Of a stretch of DNA of 64,000 nt, positions 53,675 to 61,591 are shown in pieces. This DNA is from a bacterium. GTDB lineage: Bacteria; Actinomycetota; Thermoleophilia; Solirubrobacterales; 70-9. Each line of letters opens with the position of its first letter. Within the stretch, counting starts at the first letter, position 1. The position numbers and the translations under genes were made by a program. The notes beneath the pieces were generated by a model. That model was not told where the DNA came from, ran no database searches, and saw only the letters and a program-made list of their open reading frames with translations. The DNA is taken from NCBI GenBank assembly GCA_023251935.1, contig JAHEXV010000003.1, positions 16,246 to 80,245 of the forward strand. Direction: 5' to 3'.

Positions 53675-53950
53675 ATGAGCATGTTGGTCCGCTGGACCCC
53701 ATCGGCCCTGACCGCTGAGCAGTACGACGAGGGCGTCGGCAAGCTCGAGGCCCAGGGCAACTGGCCGCCCGACGGCCTCGACTACCACGTCTGCTTCAGC
53801 GCGAACGGGGCCCTCCACGTGAGCGAGATCTGGGAGTCGCAGGAGCAGTTCGAGGCCTTCGGCGAGCGCATGATGCCGGTCCTCGACGAGGTCGGGATCG
53901 ACCCGGGAGAGCCGACCTTCATCGAGATCCACAACATCATCAAGAGCTAG
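53675..53950 (+). CDS. Small alpha/beta-barrel-like protein (dimeric ferredoxin fold)
   Basis: A 91-residue protein with AGGAGG four bases before its ATG. It has the pattern of small dimeric alpha/beta-barrel proteins: LVRWTPSALTAEQYDEGV, DGLDYHVCFSANGALHVSE, IWESQEQFEAFGERMMPVL. The protein at 61071 has the same layout (NDVWESRGHFDRFGE). No catalytic residues can be named. First gene of the third cassette. Confidence 0.75.
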   Translation: MSMLVRWTPSALTAEQYDEGVGKLEAQGNWPPDGLDYHVCFSANGALHVSEIWESQEQFEAFGERMMPVLDEVGIDPGEPTFIEIHNIIKS

Positions 53951-54069
53951 CCGGTGATTCCTGCGACCGCGGGACTGCGGGCCGCGGTAGCGCCGCGCAT
54001 GGGAACCGGGGGCGACCGCGCCTTCCATCCAAACGCCTTGGCATACTCTCCCGATTGGAGGTTGACTAG

Positions 54070-54267
54070 ATGGTCCCTGTTCTCGCTGTCTCAACGTTCG
54101 GCTGGTTGATCCTCGCAGTCGTCTGGATTGCCCTGGCCTTCTGGCCGGCCCGGGTCGCCGACCGCAAGGGGCACAGCTTCTTTGGCTACTTCATCTTCAG
54201 CATTTTCTTTTTCCCGGCCGCGTTGATCGTGGCGTACATGGTCCGGCCTCGCACGGCCGGGGCCTAG
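54070..54267 (+). CDS. 65-residue membrane protein
   Basis: A small protein with two predicted helices (FGWLILAVVWIALAFWPA and FIFSIFFFPAALIVAYMV) separated by a basic loop, ARVADRKGHSF. GGAGG eight bases before the ATG at 54070. Function unknown. Located in the third cassette. Confidence 0.72.
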   Translation: MVPVLAVSTFGWLILAVVWIALAFWPARVADRKGHSFFGYFIFSIFFFPAALIVAYMVRPRTAGA

Positions 54268-54452
54268 ACTCGCCCCCGGCACGGGGGACACAGGAGCCGC
54301 GGGCAACGCCCAGCACCGGCGGTGGCATACGCCAGCATCGTCGCCCGGCTGATGTTTCATCCAGAAAGGGTGATGCGCGTCAGGTGGATTTCCTGAATCG
54401 TTGAGGGCAGGAACCATATGCCTCGTACTCCACGAAGAGGGGAAACCACCTG

Positions 54453-54917
54453 ATGTCAGATCGGCAACTCGTACTCGCGGTCTTCCCAGACGAACCCGCC
54501 GCCGATGACGCCGCCGCGGCACTGAAGGACTCCGGGATCGCCGAAGGCGACGCGATTGGGCTCTTGGTACTCGATTCTGAAGGGAAGCTGAAGCAGGACA
54601 AGGTGGGCGCACGAAGCACCGGCAAGGGCGCCGCTGTCGGGGGCGTCCTCCTTCTCCTGGGCCCGGCGGCCCTCGGCGTCGGTGTCCTCGGCGGCGCGGC
54701 GGCTGGGGCACTCCATCACAAGGGGTTGGGGCTGACCGACGCCGACAAGGAGCGCCTCGCCGGTGAACTGACCGCGGGGAAGGCGGCAGTCGGTGTGCTG
54801 GCACACTTCGAGACCGTGCCCGCGATCTCCGACCGACTGACCCAGCTCGGCGGCAGGCCCGAGGCCCTCCAGGTCACCGACGAGGCCCTCCAGGCAGCGG
54901 ACACCTCGGAAGGCTGA
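54453..54917 (+). CDS. DUF1269/general-stress-like small protein with glycine-rich hydrophobic segment
   Basis: A 154-residue protein. It begins QLVLAVFPDEPAADDAAAAL, then has KVGARSTGKGAAVGGVLLLL and a Gly/Ala-rich hydrophobic stretch (about residues 58-90), then a hydrophilic C-terminus. This arrangement is that of DUF1269-type proteins, which insert or associate with membranes through the glycine-rich part; the assignment is tentative. GAGGGG lies about eight bases before the ATG. Last gene of the third cassette; bases 54918-55200 after it show no gene I can support. Confidence 0.7.
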   Translation: MSDRQLVLAVFPDEPAADDAAAALKDSGIAEGDAIGLLVLDSEGKLKQDKVGARSTGKGAAVGGVLLLLGPAALGVGVLGGAAAGALHHKGLGLTDADKERLAGELTAGKAAVGVLAHFETVPAISDRLTQLGGRPEALQVTDEALQAADTSEG

Positions 54918-55200
54918 TGCATCAGCGGCGCCGGGCGCCGCGACATGAGGGCCCGACACTGCGACAGCTAGACGGCTCGGCCGTCCCGCCGCATGCGGCT
55001 GCGGGGCCGCCGCACTGCTGGTTTGCCCCGGGCCAATGCAGTGATAGCCCACTGTGCTGGTCTTGAGCACACGCAGCACGCTCGTCCCGTCCTCACGACG
55101 CTCCCGCTCTGCGATTAAGCGGGACTGAGACTGGCGCTCGTCGGCGCTGGTGGAGGACGACGAGGAGAAGTCCGCACCCATCCGGGCGACGGTGCCCCTT

Positions 55201-55430
55201 TCGCGTGAAGGCGACAGCCTGCCGTCCTCAAACGTCGCGTTTGGCACTGGCTCCGTCCCAGTGCCCAAATCCCCCTGCATCCTCGGACATCTTCCGGCAT
55301 CCGGCCTCACCAAGTCCCCGACCGGTAGGGGCAAATCTGGCTCTAACAAGCCAAATACAGCGTCGTATGAACTGGGGTGTCGCCCCGCATCGCACCCAGG
55401 AGGTCGCGGGTTCGAGTCCCGCTAGCTCCA
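55201..55430 (+). repeat. Cassette boundary B: left arm plus tRNA-Ala 3' half
   Basis: Core 55389-55430 is identical to the tRNA 3' half. The arm has TTTGGCAC-N13-GTGCCCAA from 55240, then the GACATCTTC-like units and TCTGGCT/AGCCAAA. Another 38 bases upstream (CGCGTGAAGGCGACAGCCTG) resemble boundary C but not A, so the full arm may be about 190 bp. Confidence 0.85.
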
Positions 55431-55614
55431 TTAAATACTTGCCTGGTTCGCTTCGACGACCAAACCGAGCGCGGGTCAGACTGAGCGGCCGTGGCGAACG
55501 TTCATGAACTCGTCGGAGCCCCAGCCCCGACCCGATTGGGCGCCCGCGGGGGTCGGTGGTAGCGTCGGGAGCACGAAACCGAGGCGAGGAGCAGCGCATG
55601 GGGCGGGCGGAAAG

Positions 55615-56364
55615 ATGAGGAGCGGTCCGAACAGGATCAGGATGGGAGCAGCCGGTCTCGTGGCGCTGCTCGTGGCGGTGGCGGTGGCCACCCCCGCCGG
55701 TGGCCGGGGCCCGACCTGCGCGGGAACGCCGGCGACAATCGCGCGCGGCGACGGGGACAACACGATCCAGGGAACCGCAGACAACGACGTGATCGTCGCC
55801 GGTGGCGGTAGCGATGTCGTCGACGCCCGCGGTGGAAGCGATCTGGTCTGCGGCGGCGGCGGCGCGGACAGGCTGGGCGGCGGCGACGGTCCGGACACCG
55901 TGCTCGGCGAGGCCGGCAAGGACAAAGTCAATGGGAACGCCGGTGGCGATGCGGTCTACGGTGCCCGCGGCGAAACGGGGAATCTCAGCGGAGGCGGCGA
56001 TGATGTCGCCAAGGGCGGGGGCGGCGCAGACCTTGTCGTCGGCGACACGGTTTCCTTCGAGGGGACCGCGAGCGGAGGCGGCGACGATGTCGTCAGCGGC
56101 GGGCCCGGCGCCGACGAGGTCGTCGGCGACAGCTGGACGATCACAGGTCAGGCGAGCGGCGACGGCGACGACGACGTCAGCGGCGGGTCGGGCAACGACG
56201 AACTATTTGGGGACTCTCGCGCGAGCGGCGCCGGAACCGCGAGCGGCGGCGGGAGAGACAGGCTCGACGGCGGGATTGGGGACGACCAACTCGACGGGGG
56301 ACCAAAGCGCGACCGCTGCCTTCCGGGCGGCGGCACCGACTACCTGATCCGCTGTGAGGATTGA
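55615..56364 (+). CDS. Secreted RTX-like calcium-binding repeat protein
   Basis: A 249-residue protein with a signal peptide (GAAGLVALLVAVAVATPAGG) and many Gly/Asp-rich repeats of the GGxGxDxhx type, for example GGGSDVVDARGGSDLVCGG and GGDGPDTVLGEAGKDKVNG. Such repeats bind calcium in a parallel beta roll. The C-terminus with CLPGGGTDYLIRCED carries a cysteine pair. The ATG at 55615 was chosen because the signal peptide starts there; the frame is open 111 bases further upstream without similarity. First gene of the fourth cassette. Confidence 0.82.
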   Translation: MRSGPNRIRMGAAGLVALLVAVAVATPAGGRGPTCAGTPATIARGDGDNTIQGTADNDVIVAGGGSDVVDARGGSDLVCGGGGADRLGGGDGPDTVLGEAGKDKVNGNAGGDAVYGARGETGNLSGGGDDVAKGGGGADLVVGDTVSFEGTASGGGDDVVSGGPGADEVVGDSWTITGQASGDGDDDVSGGSGNDELFGDSRASGAGTASGGGRDRLDGGIGDDQLDGGPKRDRCLPGGGTDYLIRCED

Positions 56365-56419
56365 CGGCGAGCTCGCCGGATGAAGGAACCGAGCGCGCTA
56401 CTCGCCAGGGGTGAAGCAC

Positions 56420-57373
56420 TCACGACTCACAGAGCGCGAGAACGTCAAAGCTCCGGGTCTGGCCGCCGGGATAGTTGAAGACCGCGGCGTACCACTGGGT
56501 GGCCCTGTCGCCATCCTCCGTGCTCTCCATCTCGCTGGTCGAATCCAGCGGGCCGCTCGCCCGCACGTAGAAGCGACGAACCGGACGCGAGCTGGGGATC
56601 ACGCCTCCCCCGACCGCGCGCCTGCCGGCCGGGCATTCGGCGTAGTCCGCATCCGTGCCCGGACTGTCCACGTCGAACCGAGTTCTCTGGGCGGTGGCAT
56701 TCGAATCGGCCGCGCAGATGACGAAGACCCTGAACTTCGAATGATCAACGCCACTGTTGTTGTTGTATGCGGCCCCGTACCACTGCTTCGCCTTATCACC
56801 GTCATCGATCGCCGAGAACTCGCCCGAGGCGTCGCGCGGCCCGCTGGCGATGACGACCGGGTCGTTGGGCGGCGCATCTGGGCTGATCACTCCGCCTCCG
56901 AGGGCACGCTTGCCTGCGGCACACTTCGCGACGGCGTGGCCCGTCTGGTTCGACTCTGTCCTGAAGACCTGCGTCTCGAGCCTCGCCGTGGAATCGGCCG
57001 AGCAGATCGCGAACACCTTGAAATCCATCACCCCGCTGGAGTAATTGGTCACCGAGGCGTACCACTGCTTCGCCTTGTCGCCATCGCGAGTCTCGGCGCG
57101 GCGGCCGGTCCAATCGAGCGGCCCGCTCGACTGGACCGCGCCCTCCGGGAAGCCGCTCTGAACGATCCCGCCCCCGAGCGCGCGCTTGTGCCCCGGACAT
57201 ATCGCGGACTCCGCACCGGACTCGAAGCCGAACGTGCTGTCGACCGAGAACGCCGTCGCCTCGATCTTGGCATCACTGCCCGCACGCGCGACCGCCCACC
57301 CGCCGAGGAGTGCCAGCGCCGTCGCGGACAGTGCCGCCAAGGCCGCCCCGCGGCCCCCCCGCCTGAAGAGCAT
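56420..57373 (-). CDS. Secreted protein with three about 95-residue repeats
   Basis: A 317-residue protein with a signal peptide (AALAALSATALALLGGWAVA). Three repeats each contain a Cys in the form CPGHKRALGGG, CAAGKRALGGG or CPAGRRAVGGG, then a SGP segment, DGDKAKQWYA and a closing FKVFAIC. One cysteine pair per repeat suggests disulfide-stabilised beta domains. I do not recognise a named family. The ATG at 57373 was chosen over a TTG 18 bases upstream. Minus strand within the fourth cassette, convergent with the RTX gene. Confidence 0.75.
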   Translation of the reverse strand: MLFRRGGRGAALAALSATALALLGGWAVARAGSDAKIEATAFSVDSTFGFESGAESAICPGHKRALGGGIVQSGFPEGAVQSSGPLDWTGRRAETRDGDKAKQWYASVTNYSSGVMDFKVFAICSADSTARLETQVFRTESNQTGHAVAKCAAGKRALGGGVISPDAPPNDPVVIASGPRDASGEFSAIDDGDKAKQWYGAAYNNNSGVDHSKFRVFVICAADSNATAQRTRFDVDSPGTDADYAECPAGRRAVGGGVIPSSRPVRRFYVRASGPLDSTSEMESTEDGDRATQWYAAVFNYPGGQTRSFDVLALCES

Positions 57374-57513
57374 CAAACGACGGTCCCACAAGGAAGGGGC
57401 CTTGTCAAGGTGCTGGTCCTAGCTGCGGACGGGCCCTTCCTTTACAACGGTGATTTCGTCCTCGTTTGGGGAAGAGGCGTCGCCGTCCGGATCGAACAGA
57501 GAAAGGAGCGCCA

Positions 57514-57962
57514 GTGGAACGGCCCAATCGAAATCCCGCGCTCGACCGGCTCGATGTCCTCGTCGCAAAGTGGAGCATGGAGGCGACGCCTCCCGGCGGA
57601 CCGCCGTGGCCGGGCGAGGCACGGGTCACCTTCGAGTGGCTGGAAGACCGGACGTTCCTGATCGAGCGTTGGACCGTCGACCTGCCCGAGGCTCCCGACG
57701 GCATCGCGATCATCGGCGCCGGCAACGAGACCGAGGCTTTCCGTCAGCACTACTTCGACTCGCGGGGCGTCCACCGGATCTACGAGATGACTCTGGGCGA
57801 CGGCGTATGGAAGCTGTGGCGCGACGCGCGGGACCCCTTCCCTCAGCGCTTCAGTGGCACGTTCAACGACGATGGCTCGCCATCACCGGCCGCTGGGAGA
57901 AGGCGGAGGACGGCTCCGACTGGGAGACCGACTTCGACCTCACCTACCGGAAGATGAGCTGA
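57514..57962 (+). pseudogene. DUF1579-like protein gene with a frameshift
   Basis: GTG at 57514 is preceded by AAAGGAG. The protein has NPALDRLDVLVAKWSME, EWLEDRTFLIERW, and ends its first frame after FSGTFNDDG near 57880. The expected continuation ITGRWEKAEDGSDWETDFD and LTYRKMS is encoded in another frame up to 57962. One missing base at about 57880 would explain this, so either the gene is broken or the sequence has an error. The intact product would be a lipocalin-like protein of about 150 residues. Confidence 0.75.
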
Positions 57963-58003
57963 TCACCGCTTCCGCGGAGGAAGCGCTCTCAGCTTGTTGA
58001 GCA

Positions 58004-58036
58004 GCCGGGGGTTCGAGAAGCGTCCCGCCAACTCCA
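58004..58036 (+). repeat. Cassette boundary E: degraded tRNA-Ala 3' end
   Basis: GGGGGTTCGAGAAGCGTCCC followed by GCCAACTCCATCAATAC keeps the T-loop, part of the stem and the acceptor end of the tRNA-Ala core but has an insertion. The left arm cannot be recognised. The intact 68-bp right end follows directly, which makes its identity as a boundary secure. Confidence 0.6.
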
Positions 58037-58099
58037 TCAATACTTGCTTCCAGGCCCTGCGGCGGCGGAGCGCGCGTCGCGCTTCTGCTCCTCGCGCAT
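58032..58099 (+). repeat. 68-bp cassette right end, copy 2
   Basis: Same as 53239-53306 except for one base (T instead of C after CAATAC). It opens the fifth cassette. Confidence 0.9.
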
Positions 58100-58160
58100 A
58101 GCGGTAGCCGCTCGGGCGCTGGTCCCCGACCTCAAGCAGCTGAATAGGTTCGACCGGCCG

Positions 58161-58532
58161 TCAGCCGACCAGCCAGATTGCGTCGTCGCGCAACTCGACC
58201 GGAAAGGTCTTCAAGGGTATGGCGCCGGTAGTCACCTTGACGACGCCCGCGAGCGGCTTGAACGCCCCCTGAGGCCCGCGCACCATCTTGCCGCTGTCGA
58301 CGTCATAGTGCGAGGCATGCCACGGGCACTCAAGGCATCCATCCTCGGTTACCTGCCCCTCGCCCAGCGAGGCGAAGAGGTGGCGGCACCGGTTAGAGAC
58401 CGCAAACGGCTTGCCGGCGCTGATACCTACGGCCAGGGTACCGTGCGGTGTCTGCTCCACCACGGCGACCTGTGAGCCCCCGAGCTCGGCCACGGTTACG
58501 AGGTGAGTGGCGGACTGCTCGGAAGTGCTCAT
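58161..58532 (-). CDS. Rieske-type 2Fe-2S ferredoxin
   Basis: A 123-residue protein with the Rieske ligands in RCRHLFASLGEG (Cys-x-His) and ECPWHASHYD (Cys-x-x-His). The end KTFPVELRDDAIWLVG resembles small ferredoxin components of ring-hydroxylating dioxygenases and nitrite-reductase small subunits. No partner oxygenase is encoded nearby. ATG at 58532, six bases after a GATAGT box. Located in the fifth cassette. Confidence 0.88.
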   Translation of the reverse strand: MSTSEQSATHLVTVAELGGSQVAVVEQTPHGTLAVGISAGKPFAVSNRCRHLFASLGEGQVTEDGCLECPWHASHYDVDSGKMVRGPQGAFKPLAGVVKVTTGAIPLKTFPVELRDDAIWLVG

Positions 58533-58538
58533 CTGCCG

Positions 58539-58544
58539 ACTATC
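58539..58544 (-). promoter_or_regulatory. -10-like GATAGT box of the Rieske gene
   Basis: On the minus strand GATAGT ends exactly six bases before the ATG at 58532, the same spacing as for purS, purL and others. Confidence 0.4.
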
Positions 58545-58612
58545 TCACACCAGCCAGGCCCGTTTCGCCTACCCCGGGCAGCGCTGTCGCTCGTCCTCCA
58601 GAGCGGCACTCC

Positions 58613-59746
58613 TCAGGTCGCCGGTGATGGCGAAGGGGCCGACCGCGCTTGCAGTCGGCTGGCGATAAGCATGACGGCCACGGCGATACCGACGCCGATG
58701 AACGTGTAGGCGATGCGATCCCACTCCTCGGTGAGGTTCTGCGGGTGGGGAACGTCCTCGGCGATCAGCACGAGCGCGGCGACGGCAGCGGTGTAGAGCG
58801 CGTAGTTGACGGCACGAACCGCTCCCGCGACCGCGGCGAGTCCAACGATCAGCAGTTCGAGTGCGTGCTTGTTGGTGATCGTGAGCAGCACGACGGCGGC
58901 CAGCACGGCGCCCAAGATCGCACCCGCGAGCCGTTGCGCCGCGTAGAGCTGGGCCTGGTCGAGGCTCGGCTTCATCGCGACGATCGTCGCGATCGGCATC
59001 CAGGAGGCCTTCGGCAGGTCGAGCCCGAAGGTGATCGCCACGGTTAGGGATACTGCGAAAGCCCGCAGCAGCGCGAACAGGACGATCTGTTGCGTCAGCC
59101 TGCGTCGCGTAACGTCGCCGGGAATCTCTGGGATCGGCTGGGGCTGTGGCTCCCTTCCCCGTGCCAGCCATACGAGCGCGCTGAACCCGATCCAAAGCGC
59201 CGACCCGCCAAGCCAGGCCGCTGCCTGCGCCCAGGGATGGTTGCTGGTGCCGTCGATCGCGTAGGCCGCAGGCAGGGTGAGGGCGATCAGGTACCAGATG
59301 GCAAGCAGGTAGAGCGCCATGAATCGGTGCACCCCGAACGTCACCGCCAGGCCGCCGAGCAGGGTGAGCGCGAAGACGCTCGCCACGATGAGCCCCCACC
59401 CTCCGTCGCCAAGGCCGAACGCCAGCGCGGTTAGCAAGGCGCCGCTCACGGCGACGAGCAGGACGCGTGGCAGTCGGTAGCCGAAGGTTCCGCCAGGATC
59501 GCTCATCGCTATGAACGCCGCGCCGAAGGCCATGCTCAGGTAGTACGCCTCTATGTCCAGCGCGCTCGCGACGGCGAACGGCACGAAGAGGAGACCGAGC
59601 GCGACCAGGCCCCTCGCCGGGTCGAAGCCCTGTCGGTTCAGCTCGAAGACCTTCTCCAGTCCGCTCACGTCAAGCCCTCGGGCTGCCTGCCACGCATCGG
59701 GCGTGAGCCTACCTGCGCCCACCTTCCAGTGGCAGCCGCTTTCCAT
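58613..59746 (-). CDS. FUSC-type (aromatic acid exporter-like) membrane protein
   Basis: A 377-residue protein with about ten predicted helices in two halves. The second half contains KASWMPIATIVAMKPSLDQ followed by QRLAGAILGAVLAAVVLL, the recurring pattern of FUSC/ArAE transporters (fusaric acid resistance and aromatic acid export). The first half has a related AMSDPGGTFGYRLPRVLLV block. The ATG at 59746 is kept, although a start closer to the first helix is possible. Located behind the Rieske gene on the same strand in the fifth cassette; substrate unknown. Confidence 0.8.
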   Translation of the reverse strand: MESGCHWKVGAGRLTPDAWQAARGLDVSGLEKVFELNRQGFDPARGLVALGLLFVPFAVASALDIEAYYLSMAFGAAFIAMSDPGGTFGYRLPRVLLVAVSGALLTALAFGLGDGGWGLIVASVFALTLLGGLAVTFGVHRFMALYLLAIWYLIALTLPAAYAIDGTSNHPWAQAAAWLGGSALWIGFSALVWLARGREPQPQPIPEIPGDVTRRRLTQQIVLFALLRAFAVSLTVAITFGLDLPKASWMPIATIVAMKPSLDQAQLYAAQRLAGAILGAVLAAVVLLTITNKHALELLIVGLAAVAGAVRAVNYALYTAAVAALVLIAEDVPHPQNLTEEWDRIAYTFIGVGIAVAVMLIASRLQARSAPSPSPAT

Positions 59747-59787
59747 GCTTGGGAGCCGCGCGGCCCAGCGGCCGTGTGACTGCTCCT

Positions 59788-60018
59788 ATCGCGTGAATGC
59801 GACAGCCTGAGTCCTCAAGCCTCTCGTATTGGGCACCAGCCCAGTTCCAGTGCCCAAATCCCCCGACATCTTCGGACATCTTCCGACACCTGGTGGCCAC
59901 GAAGATTCCGGTCGGAAGGGTAAATCTGGCTCTACCAAGCCGAATATGTGCTCATAGCGCGGCGATACCGCCCCGCATCGCACCCAGGAGGTCGGGGGTT
60001 CGAGTCCCCCTAGCTCCA
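59788..60018 (+). repeat. Cassette boundary C: left arm plus variant tRNA-Ala 3' half
   Basis: Core 59977-60018 matches the tRNA 3' half but the T-stem is GGGGG/CCCCC instead of GCGGG/CCCGC, a paired change that preserves the stem. The arm has TTGGGCAC-N13-GTGCCCAA from 59829, three GACATCTTC-like units and TCTGGCT/AGCC. The first 40 bases resemble those of boundary B. The 307-bp gene-free stretch 59747-60053 is taken up by this element. Confidence 0.85.
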
Positions 60019-60053
60019 TCTCATGGTTGCTTGCGGCGTGTGCCGCGAGTTCT

Positions 60054-60455
60054 CTACTCCCGCAGCCCGGCGGCTTCGAGGGCCTGGGCCCGATCCCCAT
60101 AACCGCGAATCCGGACTACCTTTCCGTCTCGCAAGGTCCAGATCAGGGTGATGGCCTGGTCGACCACGGCCCCGCTCCCGCGCCCTCGTCCGTGAGCGTG
60201 ATAGGTGACGACCACGTTGTCGCCGCCCTCGGCGACCTCGCCGAACTCCATCTGGACATCCTCGAACGCCTCGTACCATCGCCGCCAAGCTTCCTGGATC
60301 CCATCGGGACCCCGGGCGACGCCCCAATCTCCCCACAGGCCGGTGCAGTCTTCCCACTCGACGTCCGGCGCATAAGCGGCGCGTACCGCCTCCACGTCGC
60401 GCCGCCGGTCCGCATCCCAGATCCCGCGCACGATCTCCACGTTCTCCTGCGACAT
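60054..60455 (-). CDS. NTF2/SnoaL-like protein
   Basis: A 133-residue protein of the SnoaL/NTF2-like fold, which covers isomerases, hydrolases and non-catalytic binding proteins. It begins MSQENVEIVRGIWDADRRRD, has AYAPDVEWED and ARGPDGIQEAWRRWYEAF in the middle, and ends DRAQALEAAGLRE, the usual ending of this group in actinobacteria. No function can be assigned. The ATG is four bases from the stop of a frameshifted paralogue, so the two were a tandem pair. Confidence 0.85.
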   Translation of the reverse strand: MSQENVEIVRGIWDADRRRDVEAVRAAYAPDVEWEDCTGLWGDWGVARGPDGIQEAWRRWYEAFEDVQMEFGEVAEGGDNVVVTYHAHGRGRGSGAVVDQAITLIWTLRDGKVVRIRGYGDRAQALEAAGLRE

Positions 60456-60458
60456 CGC

Positions 60459-60859
60459 CTACTCCGAAAGCCCGGCGGCCTCGAGGGCCTGCGCACGGTC
60501 GGTGAACGTGGTGACCTCGATGCCCTTCCCGTCACGCACCTTGATCAGCCAAGCCCACTCGGCGTCGATCTCGGTTCCGAACTTCTCGCTTCGAGCTATC
60601 ACCCGCATGACCGAGATCACGCGCTCGTCACCGACATCAATCACGTCGACGGAGTCGACCCTTGCCTCATGGAACACCTCACCCAGACGACCGAGGTAGT
60701 CACGCACCCCGGCGTGGCCACGATAGATCCCGGGTTCCATCGACTCTCGGGGCGGGCGCCACTCGACTTCGGGATCGAGGTAGGGAACGACCGCCTCGGC
60801 TCCACCCTCGTTCCAGGCATAGGAGGCTCGGGTGCAATCTCCACGTTCTCCTGCGACAT
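60459..60859 (-). pseudogene. NTF2/SnoaL-like gene with an N-terminal frameshift
   Basis: The ATG at 60859 starts MSQENVEI exactly as in the intact paralogue, but the frame then changes near 60835; the expected continuation RASYAWNEGGAEAVVPYLD and PEVEWRPPRE is in another frame, running through MEPGIYRGHAGVRDYLGRL to the ending RAQALEAAGLSE. A GATACT box lies nine bases before the ATG. Translation of the remaining part would need a start at 60740 (93 residues). Regard as broken unless resequencing removes the shift. Confidence 0.75.
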
Positions 60860-61070
60860 CGCCCGCGCAGTATCTCGCGCTGCCACATGGGCCGCCAGCG
60901 CCACGGCTCCCACGCGTTCACGGGGGACGCGGAGGTGCTCCCGCCCATCCTGGAAGGGGCGGGCTCCTAGGGCCGCCGGACTGGTCTCGCGACGCGCGCG
61001 ATCAAAGCAACCCAGGCGCTCGACTCAGTGCGCACGCCGCCGCGAGAAGCGCGGTTCAGCCGCGCCCGAT

Positions 61071-61355
61071 CTAGCGCGCGTGGAAGCTGTGGAGTTCGCG
61101 CTCGACGATCTCGGGCTCGCGCGCACGGTCGCCGAGCGCCTCGCCCATCGCCCCATCGAGCCGCGCCTCTCCGAAGCGGTCGAAGTGCCCCCGCGACTCC
61201 CAGACGTCGTTCACAACGAGGTGCCCATCGACCTCGTGGCAGGCGTGGACGATTAGTCCGTCCGGCCAGTCGGCCGGGAAGTTGAGCGCTTCGACGACCT
61301 TGTCGTAGTCCGCGAGCGTGTTCTCCGGGAAGTTCAACCGCAATCCGACAGGCAT
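61071..61355 (-). CDS. Small alpha/beta-barrel-like protein
   Basis: A 94-residue protein with GAGGAG eight bases before its ATG at 61355. The pattern PENTLADYDKVVEAL, WPDGLIVHACHEVDGHLVV, NDVWESRGHFDRFGEA resembles the protein at 53675 (IWESQEQFEAFGE), so both are small dimeric-barrel proteins of one family. A longer open frame upstream is not family-like. Unknown function. Confidence 0.72.
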   Translation of the reverse strand: MPVGLRLNFPENTLADYDKVVEALNFPADWPDGLIVHACHEVDGHLVVNDVWESRGHFDRFGEARLDGAMGEALGDRAREPEIVERELHSFHAR

Positions 61356-61591
61356 ATCGCCAGCTCCTCGCCTCGTTGTCGTCGCGAACCTACCGGACCG
61401 CAGCCGGACGTGTCGAGGTGGGGTCGGGACAGCCAGACTGAGCTTGTCGCCCATGAAGGCCGTGGCCTGAGGTCCCGTGTGACGTCCAAGCCACGGCTCC
61501 CAGGAATACCGTCCCATTCCCTCAGGGCTCGCGCTGCCGCCGTTGCTGGTAGAGATTTCCGGCTGCTAGACCGTGCAGCGAGAGGTCACGG

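Noticed and set aside
53443..53760. Minus-strand ORF with a hydrophobic C-terminal segment
   Set aside because: It overlaps the well-supported gene at 53675, has no ribosome binding site, and most of it is Pro/Arg-rich. It may be a remnant of a membrane protein but cannot be supported.
54918..55200. Minus-strand frame reading into a serine-rich sequence starting near 55190
   Set aside because: No ribosome binding site, no recognisable domain, and it runs antisense through the gene at 54453.
49617..60018. Search for an integrase, transposase or IS ends that would drive the cassettes
   Set aside because: I checked all frames in this stretch and found no tyrosine or serine recombinase, DDE transposase or IS-type terminal repeats.
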